Shown here: in pieces, positions 36,462-44,736 of the stretch
How positions within the stretch are numbered: position 1 is the first letter of the stretch
Layout of the letters: every line of letters starts with the position of its first letter
DNA from: Paenibacillus sediminis
GTDB lineage: Bacteria > Bacillota > Bacilli > Paenibacillales > Paenibacillaceae
DNA: 64,000 nt
Assembly: GCF_017873765.1 (NCBI RefSeq)
Contig: NZ_JAGGKP010000001.1
Location: 806,001-870,000, forward strand
Reading direction: 5' to 3'
Made by a program: the position numbers and the translations under genes
Notes under the pieces: model-generated
What the model saw: only the letters and a program-made list of their open reading frames with translations
Told to the model about the DNA's origin: nothing
Databases searched by the model: none

Positions 36462-37187
36462 ATGATTAAAGTGGAACATTTAACGAAAAGTATAGGTCCG
36501 GAAAAGCGCCTAGTACTTCATGATATTAGTGTTCAGATTGAACAGGGTGAAATGATTGCGGTTGTTGGAGGCAGCGGCAGCGGTAAAAGTACACTGATCC
36601 GCTGCTTGACGCTTCAGGAACGTTGGGACAAAGGTTCTTTTATTATCGATGAGGTCGATGTTCTGAACAATAAGATAAAGGGTAAGCTTAAAGTGAGACG
36701 GGAATGGGCTTATCTTGAACAAAATCCGTACCTCAATCCTAATCGAACTGCTCTCAAAAATGTATTGATTGGACGAGCTAGTCAGACGCCTTGGTGGCGC
36801 ATGCTTACGGGGATGGTTCGCTCGGATGATTATATGGGTGCGATGGATGTACTCGAACAACTAGGTTTGCTGGATAAAGCTCATCAAAAAGCAGGCAGTT
36901 TGAGCGGTGGTGAGAAGCAGCGAACAGCGATTGCCAGGGCTCTTGTTCATGGAGCGAAGGTAATTGCTGCGGATGAGCCTGTAATTGGACTTGATCCAAA
37001 AACGGCTGCATCTGTGCTGGATACATTAAGAAAACTGTGTACAGACCAGCAAATTACAGTGATTGCAGCGCTTCCTATCGAACTTGCTGAACGGCATGCG
37101 ACAAGAATATGGGGACTTAAAGATGGTAATCTTGTTCTGGATGTTAGCGGCAGAAAGCTTACTGGACCTGAGAAAATGAAGCTATAG
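36462..37187 (+). CDS. Orphan ABC ATPase, PhnC-like
   Basis: A 241-aa ATPase: Walker A GGSGSGKST near residue 36, signature LSGGEKQRTAIARAL, Walker B VIAADEPVIGLDP. The long insert between Walker A and signature (SQTPWWRMLTGM) is characteristic of PhnC-type phosphonate importers. Unlike PhnC operons there is no PhnD or PhnE beside it, and the usual switch histidine is replaced (VIAALPIELAE instead of VTHH-like). It may have lost transport function or work with distant permeases. GGAAGAGGAG site. Confidence 0.8.
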   Translation: MIKVEHLTKSIGPEKRLVLHDISVQIEQGEMIAVVGGSGSGKSTLIRCLTLQERWDKGSFIIDEVDVLNNKIKGKLKVRREWAYLEQNPYLNPNRTALKNVLIGRASQTPWWRMLTGMVRSDDYMGAMDVLEQLGLLDKAHQKAGSLSGGEKQRTAIARALVHGAKVIAADEPVIGLDPKTAASVLDTLRKLCTDQQITVIAALPIELAERHATRIWGLKDGNLVLDVSGRKLTGPEKMKL

Positions 37188-37234
37188 ACGGTTAAACCAT
37201 ATAGTAAAATAGATTGAACGTGTAGAAAAGAGTG

Positions 37235-38485
37235 ATGCTGTTGTTAAAATCAAAATGGATACGAGCCTTGCTAGGCTGCGTCATCCTGCTTATGATAAGC
37301 GGCTGTGAGTTAACGATGGACCCGAAATCCCTTATGAAAACGCCGGAGCTCTCGGTAGACCGCGAAAATATAAAGAGTGTCATTACAGCCCAGCTGCCTG
37401 AAGGATCGACGATCATCAGACCGCGTGATGCTACGAATACAAGCTCCATTCGGATCACAGACCTGAATCACGACGGTATCAATGAGACGGTTGTTTTCTA
37501 CGAAACTCCAGATGATACAGTTCGGATTCATGGGATGATTCTTGAGAAGAAAGGCAATACCTGGATGAAGCAGCTTACTTTCGACGGTGAAGGTATTGTT
37601 CTCGAATCTTTTGAGCTTAAAGATGTCACGAACGATGGTAAAATAGACATTGTCGCAGGATATTCAAGCGGCGATGACGAGCTACAAAAAGGCCTTGTCG
37701 TCTACACTTATAATGGGAAAACACTTGATAAAGAGCTTGAGCTTCCCTATACGAAGTTTGTGCTGGATGATTTGAACGGAGATAAAATTAACGATATTTC
37801 CGTAATCTCATTAAAAAGGAATGAATACGCCTCCGTAACCGTTTATCAATATGACAGCGGCTTTAAAGAACTGGACAAGCTTCAACTTGATCCTTATGTA
37901 AATGAATTTTACAACGTTGTATCCGGCAATGTTGCTAAAAATCGTAAGGGACTTATATTAGATACTTCTGTCGGTACTCATTCAGCCTACTCACATGTCA
38001 TCGTGATGGAAAATCAGAAACTTATCGATGTACTGCCACAAGATCAAACGTTTAAGGATTATCAGACTTATAGCGGCGATGTAAATGGCGACGGCATTTT
38101 AGAACTTGGACTGCTTGAAACGCCGAAAGGATGGGAGTACGTTTCTTTCGATGAGATCCCGTGGCTATTCTCTTATTATCAATGGGATGGTGAGAGCGGT
38201 CTAAAATTCGTGATGCAGCAGTATCGTGATTTGAAAGGTCGATTTTATTTTAATTTTCCGAAAGAATGGTACAACAAGGTAACTGTAGATCCGAAGTCCA
38301 ACAAAGATCAATATTTGAAATTCGTAATATATGATACCGGTGAAACGGTGGCAGAAATTCAATTTTTCTCTTTATCTCAATGGGAGCGCGTGAAGAGTAA
38401 TTGGGAAATGATTGCGCGTGACAATGATAAGGTCATTGGATTTCGCAGCAGTAAAGAGCTGAAATTAGGTACGACAGATAAGTAG
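37235..38485 (+). CDS. Lipoprotein with FG-GAP/VCBS-like repeats
   Basis: About 416 aa. N-terminal hydrophobic segment with lipobox LMISGC, so predicted to be anchored outside the membrane. At least four D-x-N-x-D-G-type repeats follow: DLNHDGINE, DVTNDGKID, DLNGDKIND and DVNGDGILE, like calcium-binding loops of integrin-type propellers. The C-terminal ~90 residues form a separate domain. It stands 40 bases before a response regulator and histidine kinase on the same strand, so it may be an accessory sensor or target of that system. Start uncertain (GTG 37232, ATG 37235 or TTG 37241). Confidence 0.78.
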   Translation: MLLLKSKWIRALLGCVILLMISGCELTMDPKSLMKTPELSVDRENIKSVITAQLPEGSTIIRPRDATNTSSIRITDLNHDGINETVVFYETPDDTVRIHGMILEKKGNTWMKQLTFDGEGIVLESFELKDVTNDGKIDIVAGYSSGDDELQKGLVVYTYNGKTLDKELELPYTKFVLDDLNGDKINDISVISLKRNEYASVTVYQYDSGFKELDKLQLDPYVNEFYNVVSGNVAKNRKGLILDTSVGTHSAYSHVIVMENQKLIDVLPQDQTFKDYQTYSGDVNGDGILELGLLETPKGWEYVSFDEIPWLFSYYQWDGESGLKFVMQQYRDLKGRFYFNFPKEWYNKVTVDPKSNKDQYLKFVIYDTGETVAEIQFFSLSQWERVKSNWEMIARDNDKVIGFRSSKELKLGTTDK

Positions 38486-38525
38486 GAAGACCAGATTTTC
38501 GTGACGGAGAGGAAGGAAGAGAATC

Positions 38526-39224
38526 GTGAGCAAAGTACTCATTTTAGAAGATGAAGAATCTATTCGCAGTTTTATCGTCATTAACTTGAAACGTAATGGC
38601 TTTGAGGTTATTGAATGTACTGATGGGAACGAAGCCTATCGACTATTAACGACGGTTCCAGATATCGATATCGCTCTGCTCGATGTGATGGTTCCGGGCA
38701 TTGACGGGTTTGAAGTGTGCCGCAAAGTGCGTGAGACGAATGAACGTATTGGTATTATTTTCCTAACGGCAAAAGTTCAAGAGCAAGATAAGGTATACGC
38801 ACTGTCCGTAGGCGCAGACGATCATATTAGCAAACCTTTCAGTCCTACGGAGTTGATCGCTCGTATTCACTCACTGCTGCGCCGTGTTAATGTATATCGT
38901 GAGACAAATGCGAAGGTGTCGTTCTCGAGCGGTCCGTTTACCCTCGACTTGATCTCGAAACAATTCAAGAAGAATGGCAAAATGATAGAACTGACACCAA
39001 CTGAATTTTCTCTTATTCAATTTTTCTTTGAGAAAGAGAACACTCCTCTCAGCAGAGATGTGCTGCTTGATCACGTGTGGGGCAAAGAATATTTGGGCGA
39101 TCCTAAAATTGTGGACGTGAACATCCGCAGATTACGCCAAAAAATTGAAGACAATCCGTCAGAGCCGGCTTATTTGCAAACCGTATGGGGTCACGGATAT
39201 AAATGGAAAGGCCAAGGTCAATGA
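38526..39224 (+). CDS. OmpR/PhoB-family response regulator
   Basis: 232 aa. Receiver with VLILEDEES acidic pair, phosphoacceptor in LLDVMVPGIDG, switch threonine in FLTAK, lysine in HISKPFSP; winged helix with LTPTEFSLI and DVNIRRLRQKIEDNP. GTG start with GGAGG-like GGAAGGAAG sites. Its stop overlaps the ATG of the histidine kinase gene by four bases, a typical coupled pair. Confidence 0.93.
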   Translation: MSKVLILEDEESIRSFIVINLKRNGFEVIECTDGNEAYRLLTTVPDIDIALLDVMVPGIDGFEVCRKVRETNERIGIIFLTAKVQEQDKVYALSVGADDHISKPFSPTELIARIHSLLRRVNVYRETNAKVSFSSGPFTLDLISKQFKKNGKMIELTPTEFSLIQFFFEKENTPLSRDVLLDHVWGKEYLGDPKIVDVNIRRLRQKIEDNPSEPAYLQTVWGHGYKWKGQGQ

Positions 39225-40648
39225 TTAAAAAAGGCATAGGGCGTCTTATCGTTTTACACTACTTTTTTGTTATATTTCTTGCACTTTTGCTCGTAGAAGT
39301 TATTTTCATCTTTGCTATACGTGCTTATTACTACGACAGTATATTCAATCATTTGTCCAATCACGCGGCACTCACAAGTTCATATTTTCAAAAATTCGTG
39401 AACTTAGATTCGGAAGAGGAATATACTTATTTGCCCGAAATGCTGAAGCTGTTCTCTCTAGATAATACAGAGCTGCAAATTATTGATAAGGATGGCAAAG
39501 TACTCATTAACTCAACTGGATTTGAAAACGATCGTACGATTCAGACGAGCGATATTACGCAGGCGTTAGCAGGCAATGTTGGCAGATGGATTGGCAGGCA
39601 GCCGGGAACAGGGGAACAGGTTATGGCTGTGTCCAGTCCTTTGCAAATCCGTGGTGAGAAGCTGTATATTATCCGGTATATTACTTCACTGGAGACGTTA
39701 AATGAGAAGCTGCTTAATATTACGTTCTTGGCTGTTGGTATTGGAGCAGCTGTATTAGCTGTGGTACTCATGTTTAGTATTGGACTGGCCAATTCGATCG
39801 TGAAGCCGATTAAGAACATTACAGCTGTCTCCGCCCAAATGGCACAAGGCAATCTGGATGTTCGTGTTAAAGGCGAATATCGGCATGAGCTTCAAGAGCT
39901 TGCTTCGACACTGAATTTCATGGCTGATCAAATTGTGCACAGCAACCAGATTAAGGATGATTTCATATCGTCCATATCTCATGAATTGCGGACTCCGCTT
40001 ACCGGCATTAAGGGTTGGAGTGAGACGTTAAGTTCTGGCTCATTTGATCCGGAAGAGACGAAGATGGGGATGCAAATTATTACGAAGGAAGCGGATCGAC
40101 TGATCGGCTTAGTTGAAGAAATTCTCGACTTCTCGAAGCTGCAACAGAACGAAATGAAGCTGGTTATAAGTCGTGTTAATCTGCGTGAGCTGTTACAGGA
40201 AACGATTCTTAACGTGTGGACCAAAGCTGAACAGAAGCATATCAAGGTGAAGCTTACAGGTGAAGAAGAGCCAGTCTGGATAAATGCAGACCCAAATCGG
40301 ATGAAGCAAGTATTTTTGAATATTGTGGATAATGCAATTAAGTTCTCACATGAAAATTGTTGGGTCAATCTGAATTTGAAAAAATATGATCACGTTGTCG
40401 AAGTGGCTGTACAAGATACCGGGATTGGTATAAGCGAAGAGCATTTAATGAGAGTGAAAGATCGGTTTTTCCAAGTTAACCCTCTTAACGGGGGAACAGG
40501 TCTTGGACTTGCAATTACGCAGCAGCTCGTCGAGTTGCATGGGGGACATATGGATATTGAAAGTCAGCTTGGCGTCGGCACAACGGTGACTGTTATTTTA
40601 CCTCTGTCAAAAGACGACGTTACGGAAACCAACCAAGACAAGATTTAG
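39221..40648 (+). CDS. Sensor histidine kinase with HAMP domain
   Basis: 475 aa. Two membrane helices (about residues 8-32 and 163-187) enclose an extracytoplasmic domain of roughly 130 residues with a PAS-like/dCache-like look (LQIIDKDGKVLINS). Then HAMP (SIVKPIKNITAVSAQMAQGN), dimerisation domain with phospho-histidine in SSISHELRTPL, N-box NIVDNAIKFS, G1 DTGIGIS, G2 GGTGLGLAI. It phosphorylates the regulator translated just before it. The signal is unknown; the upstream lipoprotein is a candidate partner. Confidence 0.93.
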   Translation: MIKKGIGRLIVLHYFFVIFLALLLVEVIFIFAIRAYYYDSIFNHLSNHAALTSSYFQKFVNLDSEEEYTYLPEMLKLFSLDNTELQIIDKDGKVLINSTGFENDRTIQTSDITQALAGNVGRWIGRQPGTGEQVMAVSSPLQIRGEKLYIIRYITSLETLNEKLLNITFLAVGIGAAVLAVVLMFSIGLANSIVKPIKNITAVSAQMAQGNLDVRVKGEYRHELQELASTLNFMADQIVHSNQIKDDFISSISHELRTPLTGIKGWSETLSSGSFDPEETKMGMQIITKEADRLIGLVEEILDFSKLQQNEMKLVISRVNLRELLQETILNVWTKAEQKHIKVKLTGEEEPVWINADPNRMKQVFLNIVDNAIKFSHENCWVNLNLKKYDHVVEVAVQDTGIGISEEHLMRVKDRFFQVNPLNGGTGLGLAITQQLVELHGGHMDIESQLGVGTTVTVILPLSKDDVTETNQDKI

Positions 40649-40671
40649 TGATGGGAGAGGTAAGTGATCAG

Positions 40672-41757
40672 ATGAGAGCATTATTAGATTCAGTCGATAC
40701 ACGAGCAGGATTATTGCAATTTTATGAAGCAGGTCCAGAGGATGGCCAAGTTATTCTTGATATGCTCCGGGAAGCAGCTGAATGGATGGTTGAAAATTCA
40801 CTCAGACAATGGGTGCCTGAAATGTTTACGCTTGAAGATATCTTGGGTTATTTCGATGTGAGGAAAGTATATCTTGCTGTGCATGGCGGCCAGCCTGTGG
40901 GCATGTTCACATTGCAGCAAGGAGACCCCGATTACTGGCAGGAGCGAAATGATGATCAGTATGCGTATTTACATCGTCTCACAGTGCGTAAAGCATTTAG
41001 GGGTAATGCGTTTAGTAGGCACATGCTGCAGTTCGCTGAGAGGCTGGCTTTAAGCCAAGGTTTAAAGGGACTAAGACTGGACTGTGTTGCGCATAATCCA
41101 AAGCTGAATGCTTTCTACCAATCCAATGGTTTCCGTTATATGGGTTATCAAGATATGGGATCGCGCTTCACTAATTTGTACGAGAAGAATCAGGACACAG
41201 ATCCTGATCGGATACAATTGGTTTATTTCAATGAACATGATGTTGCTTTACTAAAAGAGTGGAGTTATTCCCCTGAGTTTCAAGTACAGTGGTCTGGAAC
41301 GGGCTGGTCATTCCCGATTACGACAGAAGATATGGTTGCCTATCTAGAAGATGCGAATAATCCAGTTACTTCCTCCAGGTTGATCTATTCGGTTGTACAT
41401 GTTGAGACCGGTGAGAAAATCGGTCATATCTCTCTTGCGTCGATTGTTAGAAAAAACAAATCGGCACGTATCGGTAGAGTTCTGATCGGCAATCCAAGCT
41501 ACCTGGGCAGAGGTATTGGCCAGAAAATGATCGAGGAAATGCTTCGTATCGGATTTGATGCCCTTCATCTTCACCGAATTACTTTAGGGGTGTTTGATTT
41601 CAATACTTCTGCGATCCGCACGTATGAAGCAGCAGGTTTTAGACAAGAAGGACTGTTCAGAGAAGCCACACTCGCTGGCGATACGTATTGGAATAAGATT
41701 GAAATGGCTATATTACGGCGTGAATGGGAAGATTTGAGAAGGCCGAAGAGGTTATAA
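40672..41757 (+). CDS. Tandem GNAT N-acetyltransferase
   Basis: 361 aa with two acetyltransferase domains. The first (about 20-165) has YLHRLTVRKAFRGNAFSRHML as the acetyl-CoA-binding segment, in which the usual RGxGxG is weak. The second (about 180-350) is RimJ/RimL-like, with IGNPSYLGRGIGQKMI and the ITLGVFDFNTSAIRTYEAAGF motif. ATG 40672 lies 11 bases from GGGAGAGG; the open frame back to 40648 is unlikely to be translated. Substrate unknown. Follows the histidine kinase closely, so may share its transcript. Confidence 0.86.
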   Translation: MRALLDSVDTRAGLLQFYEAGPEDGQVILDMLREAAEWMVENSLRQWVPEMFTLEDILGYFDVRKVYLAVHGGQPVGMFTLQQGDPDYWQERNDDQYAYLHRLTVRKAFRGNAFSRHMLQFAERLALSQGLKGLRLDCVAHNPKLNAFYQSNGFRYMGYQDMGSRFTNLYEKNQDTDPDRIQLVYFNEHDVALLKEWSYSPEFQVQWSGTGWSFPITTEDMVAYLEDANNPVTSSRLIYSVVHVETGEKIGHISLASIVRKNKSARIGRVLIGNPSYLGRGIGQKMIEEMLRIGFDALHLHRITLGVFDFNTSAIRTYEAAGFRQEGLFREATLAGDTYWNKIEMAILRREWEDLRRPKRL

Positions 41758-41797
41758 AAAGAACTGGTGTCTGTAATGTACAGGCGCCAGTTCTTTT
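41756..41797 (+). terminator. Terminator after the GNAT gene
   Basis: AAAAGAACTGG-G-CTG pairs with CAG-C-CCAGTTCTTTT; T-run at the end. Confidence 0.85.
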
Positions 41798-41867
41798 TAT
41801 ATATGTGACTCTGTTTGGTATAATAGTGAAATAATAGATATTATTGCATAAGTTGAGGAGTTGGGTC

Positions 41868-42473
41868 ATGACTTTGAGAAGGATTGATTTACGAAAGTAT
41901 CATGTCTTTAGAAGAGTGTTGGCAGCTGCTATTTTATTTATTGGTGCTTCATTTTTGATCATTGAGTTATTGGTCATTTCACAATTCAATGCGAACGATC
42001 AAGATATCTCAGATGTAGATTATGTTGTTGTTTTAGGAGCTCGCGTAAAAGGTACTCAGTTATCCTTGATATTGAAACAAAGACTAGATACTGCCTTAAG
42101 CTATGCAAGGATTAATAAGGACATACCGATTATTGTATCAGGAGGTAAAGGTCCTGGAGAAGATATTGCCGAAGCGACCGCGATGAGAGACTATTTAATC
42201 AGAAATGGGATCTCTAAGGATCGGATCATTCTAGAGAGCCAATCAACAAGTACGAAGGAGAACCTATTATTCTCAAAAAGGATCATAGATGAAAAGGGAA
42301 TATTAAAACCTAGAATACTTATTGTAACAAGTGACTTTCACATGTTCCGGGCGAAAATGTTAGCGAAAAAGATTGGTTTTATCCCCTATGGGATATCGAG
42401 TCAGACACCTGCTTATTATAAAATGATATTTATGACCCGAGAATATTTTGCGATGATTAAAGCGATTATGTGA
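41868..42473 (+). CDS. YdcF/SanA-like DUF218 membrane protein
   Basis: About 201 aa: one N-terminal transmembrane helix (residues 14-36), then a DUF218 domain with VDYVVVLGARVKG, PIIVSGGKGPGE, ESQSTSTKENL and ILIVTSDFHMFRA. The family is linked to envelope integrity and vancomycin sensitivity in E. coli (SanA); biochemical activity is unsettled. ATG 41868 has GAGGAG at a suitable distance; the TTG frame extension to 41844 is not favoured. Confidence 0.85.
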   Translation: MTLRRIDLRKYHVFRRVLAAAILFIGASFLIIELLVISQFNANDQDISDVDYVVVLGARVKGTQLSLILKQRLDTALSYARINKDIPIIVSGGKGPGEDIAEATAMRDYLIRNGISKDRIILESQSTSTKENLLFSKRIIDEKGILKPRILIVTSDFHMFRAKMLAKKIGFIPYGISSQTPAYYKMIFMTREYFAMIKAIM

Positions 42474-42496
42474 TGGTGCTGAGTAAAAAGAAGTAG

Positions 42497-42526
42497 ACCT
42501 CCCGTGAGTCCGTCAGCTACGGAGGT
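42497..42526 (+). promoter_or_regulatory. Hairpin enclosing the ribosome-binding site of the small ORF
   Basis: ACCTCC-C-GT (42497-42505) pairs with ACGGAGGT (42519-42526), one bulged C, 13-base loop. The right arm is itself the Shine-Dalgarno of the 57-codon ORF, so translation could be gated. Confidence 0.45.
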
Positions 42527-42532
42527 TACCCA

Positions 42533-42706
42533 ATGCTTTTCATAAATACATCTAGTGTAATATTTGCTAAGTATGATTTAACTACCGGGAAGGTTGTTTA
42601 CAAAATGACTCAGAAATTTTCTGATCCAGAGTCAGGCTGGACAACAGATCTTCAAAATGGTGTTTCATTAAACGAACTGGTGAACTGCTGCAGCAACGAT
42701 GAGTAA
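42533..42706 (+). CDS. Small hypothetical protein (57 aa)
   Basis: ATG 42533 to TAA 42706, six bases after GGAGGT. The product begins MLFINTSSVIFAKYD and ends ELVNCCSNDE; it has no signal peptide or membrane helix, and two adjacent cysteines near the C-terminus. No family recognised. Supported by an excellent ribosome site and natural amino-acid composition, but the sequence alone cannot exclude a remnant. The rest of the gap to 42830 holds no clear feature except AT-rich sequence before the next ribosome site. Confidence 0.5.
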   Translation: MLFINTSSVIFAKYDLTTGKVVYKMTQKFSDPESGWTTDLQNGVSLNELVNCCSNDE

Positions 42707-42829
42707 TTTCACCTTTCTTCGTTTCTTCGTTTTATAAGATTTAAACCTGGTATTTTATATTTATTACTCCGGAAGAATTAACAGCTCAATAATACGAAGT
42801 TTTGAGATGAAGGAAGGAGTTATAACCCA

Positions 42830-44323
42830 ATGAAAAAACGGTTCACTAGGTTTGTTTTAATCACAATCTTTTGCCTATTCCCCCTAACAGCGCATGCCTC
42901 AACGGATTCCAATTCATCTTCCAACATTAAAAACTTTGATATTGCTTCTTTGGTGAAGTCTGATGGCTCCTATTGGGTTTGGGGCAATAATCAGTCGGTT
43001 CCTACTCAAATTCAAGGACTTACGGATGTAGAAGTATCGTTCTCTGACGGGCTCATTATGAAGCAAGATAACAGTGTATGGTATTGGGAAAGAACTTCTA
43101 ATTCCGCTTCCGTACAAATTTATCCTGTAAAGGAACTGAACAATATCATAAAGGTCTATTCTATGTGGAACGTAGCAATGGCTCTAGATGCCGATGGAAG
43201 AGTATTTATGATCCCTAGAACGGATGGGAAGTTGGATATAAAACAAATTGCACAACTTTCTGGTATTGAAAATGTGGCGGACATTAGCAGTTATTATGAA
43301 GTTCAGCAGCAAGAGTGGGTGCAGAGATGGGTGTTTTTGAAGAAAGACGGGACCGTATGGAAAGATGAGAATTCTTTAAAATCATTTGAACCTATTCAAT
43401 CTTTAGATCACATTGTACATATTGATGAGAACATGGCATTGAAAGAGGATGGAACTGTATGGTCATGGGCGACTGAATTTACAGCGAATGACACGTTAAC
43501 TGATCCATTGACTGCAACAAGAATAGATCATTTATCGAACATTCAGATGATTAAAGTGAGTGGATATTATAAGCTTGCTGTTGATCTTCAATCACACCTT
43601 TGGTTTTGGGGCGCAACCGTTACTGGCTTTTCTGACGGAACAACCTATCATAATCAGCCTGTCCCGCTGCAGTTGAGGAGTATTACAGACGTTAAGGATG
43701 CTTTTATCGTTGAACGATCTTTGATCGTGCTGACTGGTGATGGGAATTTATATGAGACGTCTATTAACCGGGAAACGATGCCCAATAATCCAAGCTTTAA
43801 TCTCCTAACGTCGAATGTAAAGCAAGTCAAAGCAAGCCTGCGGCATATTATTCTACAGAAATCTGACGGAACCTTGTGGGGATGGGGTGTTAACAAGCAT
43901 GCTGAATTAGGAAACGGAGATTTTGATTTCATGCATACTACCCCAGTACCGGTGCAAAAGGCGATTTCTCTTGAGCTCAACAGCGAACCAGTTCCGTTGA
44001 CGAATGGTGTAGTGATTCGTAATGGGCAAGCGTTTATTCCGATTCGTTCCATTTTCGAAAAACTTGGTGCTGCTGTCACTTGGGATGCAGAGAACAAGAT
44101 AGTTACGATAAACCGTTCTGAGCCTGGTAAGGCTTCGATCACGCTTCAAATGAATTACATCTTGGATGAAACGAAATTAAATGATTCACTCGTTGTGATG
44201 CCAAGTAAACCTTTTAGTGTAAATGGTATTTCGTACTTGCCTTTGCGTTTTATTAGTGAATCTCTCGGAGCTAAGGTCGAATGGGTGCAAAAGGAAGATA
44301 AAATATCAATTACGATGCAGTAG
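42830..44323 (+). CDS. Secreted RCC1-repeat protein with C-terminal stalk (copper amine oxidase N-like) domain
   Basis: 497 aa. Signal peptide (RFVLITIFCLFPLTAHAS). Residues ~30-360 hold degenerate RCC1/BNR-type propeller repeats, each with a DGxVWxWG-like core: VKSDGSYWVWGNN, LKEDGTVWSWA, KSDGTLWGWGVNKHAELGNGD. The C-terminal ~110 residues carry two copies of the stalk-domain motif: GQAFIPIRSIFEKLGAAVTWD and GISYLPLRFISESLGAKVEW. Such domain mixes are common in Paenibacillus surface proteins. Probably an extracellular binding protein; the ligand is unknown. Strong GAAGGAAGGAG site. Confidence 0.85.
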   Translation: MKKRFTRFVLITIFCLFPLTAHASTDSNSSSNIKNFDIASLVKSDGSYWVWGNNQSVPTQIQGLTDVEVSFSDGLIMKQDNSVWYWERTSNSASVQIYPVKELNNIIKVYSMWNVAMALDADGRVFMIPRTDGKLDIKQIAQLSGIENVADISSYYEVQQQEWVQRWVFLKKDGTVWKDENSLKSFEPIQSLDHIVHIDENMALKEDGTVWSWATEFTANDTLTDPLTATRIDHLSNIQMIKVSGYYKLAVDLQSHLWFWGATVTGFSDGTTYHNQPVPLQLRSITDVKDAFIVERSLIVLTGDGNLYETSINRETMPNNPSFNLLTSNVKQVKASLRHIILQKSDGTLWGWGVNKHAELGNGDFDFMHTTPVPVQKAISLELNSEPVPLTNGVVIRNGQAFIPIRSIFEKLGAAVTWDAENKIVTINRSEPGKASITLQMNYILDETKLNDSLVVMPSKPFSVNGISYLPLRFISESLGAKVEWVQKEDKISITMQ

Positions 44324-44387
44324 AATGATTGGTTATACGGAGAGACATGTGTTCCTTTGACTGAGAGCGATAACGCTATAGTCAATA

Positions 44388-44417
44388 TTTACATTTAAGT
44401 GCTATTAATGGTAGTAT
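44388..44417 (+). promoter_or_regulatory. Probable promoter of the T-box leader
   Basis: TTTACA (44388-44393), 18 bases, TAGTAT (44412-44417). The expected start near 44424 gives a leader of normal T-box length. Confidence 0.45.
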
Positions 44418-44423
44418 TGAAAA

Positions 44424-44715
44424 AATAAACGCTATGAAGAGAAGAGTAGGTAAATTTAATTATTTACAGAGAGCTCCGTCCGCTGAAAAGGAGTAATAAT
44501 TGTTTATCGAACCAAGCCTCTGAGCATCACATTGGAACCGTACTGATTGGAGATAGTGTGACAGGAGCTCCTGTTATAGAGCAAGGGTACACGCATATCT
44601 TTGAATGCGGTACCTGATAAGGTTAGTATGGTGACATACTAATTAAATGGGGTGGTACCGCGACTTGCATAATCTCGTCCCCAAGACGAAAGTCTTGGAG
44701 GCGGGATTTTTTTAT
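44424..44715 (+). ncRNA. T-box riboswitch leader
   Basis: Uncharged-tRNA-sensing leader of about 290 nt. Visible landmarks: GAAGAGAAGAGTAG (start of stem I with AGTA loop-E strand), AGAGAG, GTCCGCTGAAA, GAACCAAGCC at the specifier loop, and the T-box proper GGTGGTACCGCG at 44651-44662, whose TGGT bulge pairs with an ACCA tRNA end. Reading GAA-NNN-A, the specifier would be CCA (proline); an ACC (threonine) reading shifted by one is possible. TGGT implies discriminator A73, which favours proline over Bacillus-type threonine tRNA. The specifier call is tentative. Confidence 0.9.
44672..44713 (+). terminator. T-box terminator hairpin
   Basis: ATCTCGTCCCCAAGAC pairs with GTCTTGGAGGCGGGAT around a GAAA loop (one mismatch, a few G-T pairs), followed by TTTTTTT. 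Mutually exclusive with the antiterminator formed by the T-box sequence. Confidence 0.9.
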
Positions 44716-44736
44716 TGACCAGAAGGAGGAATTTAA

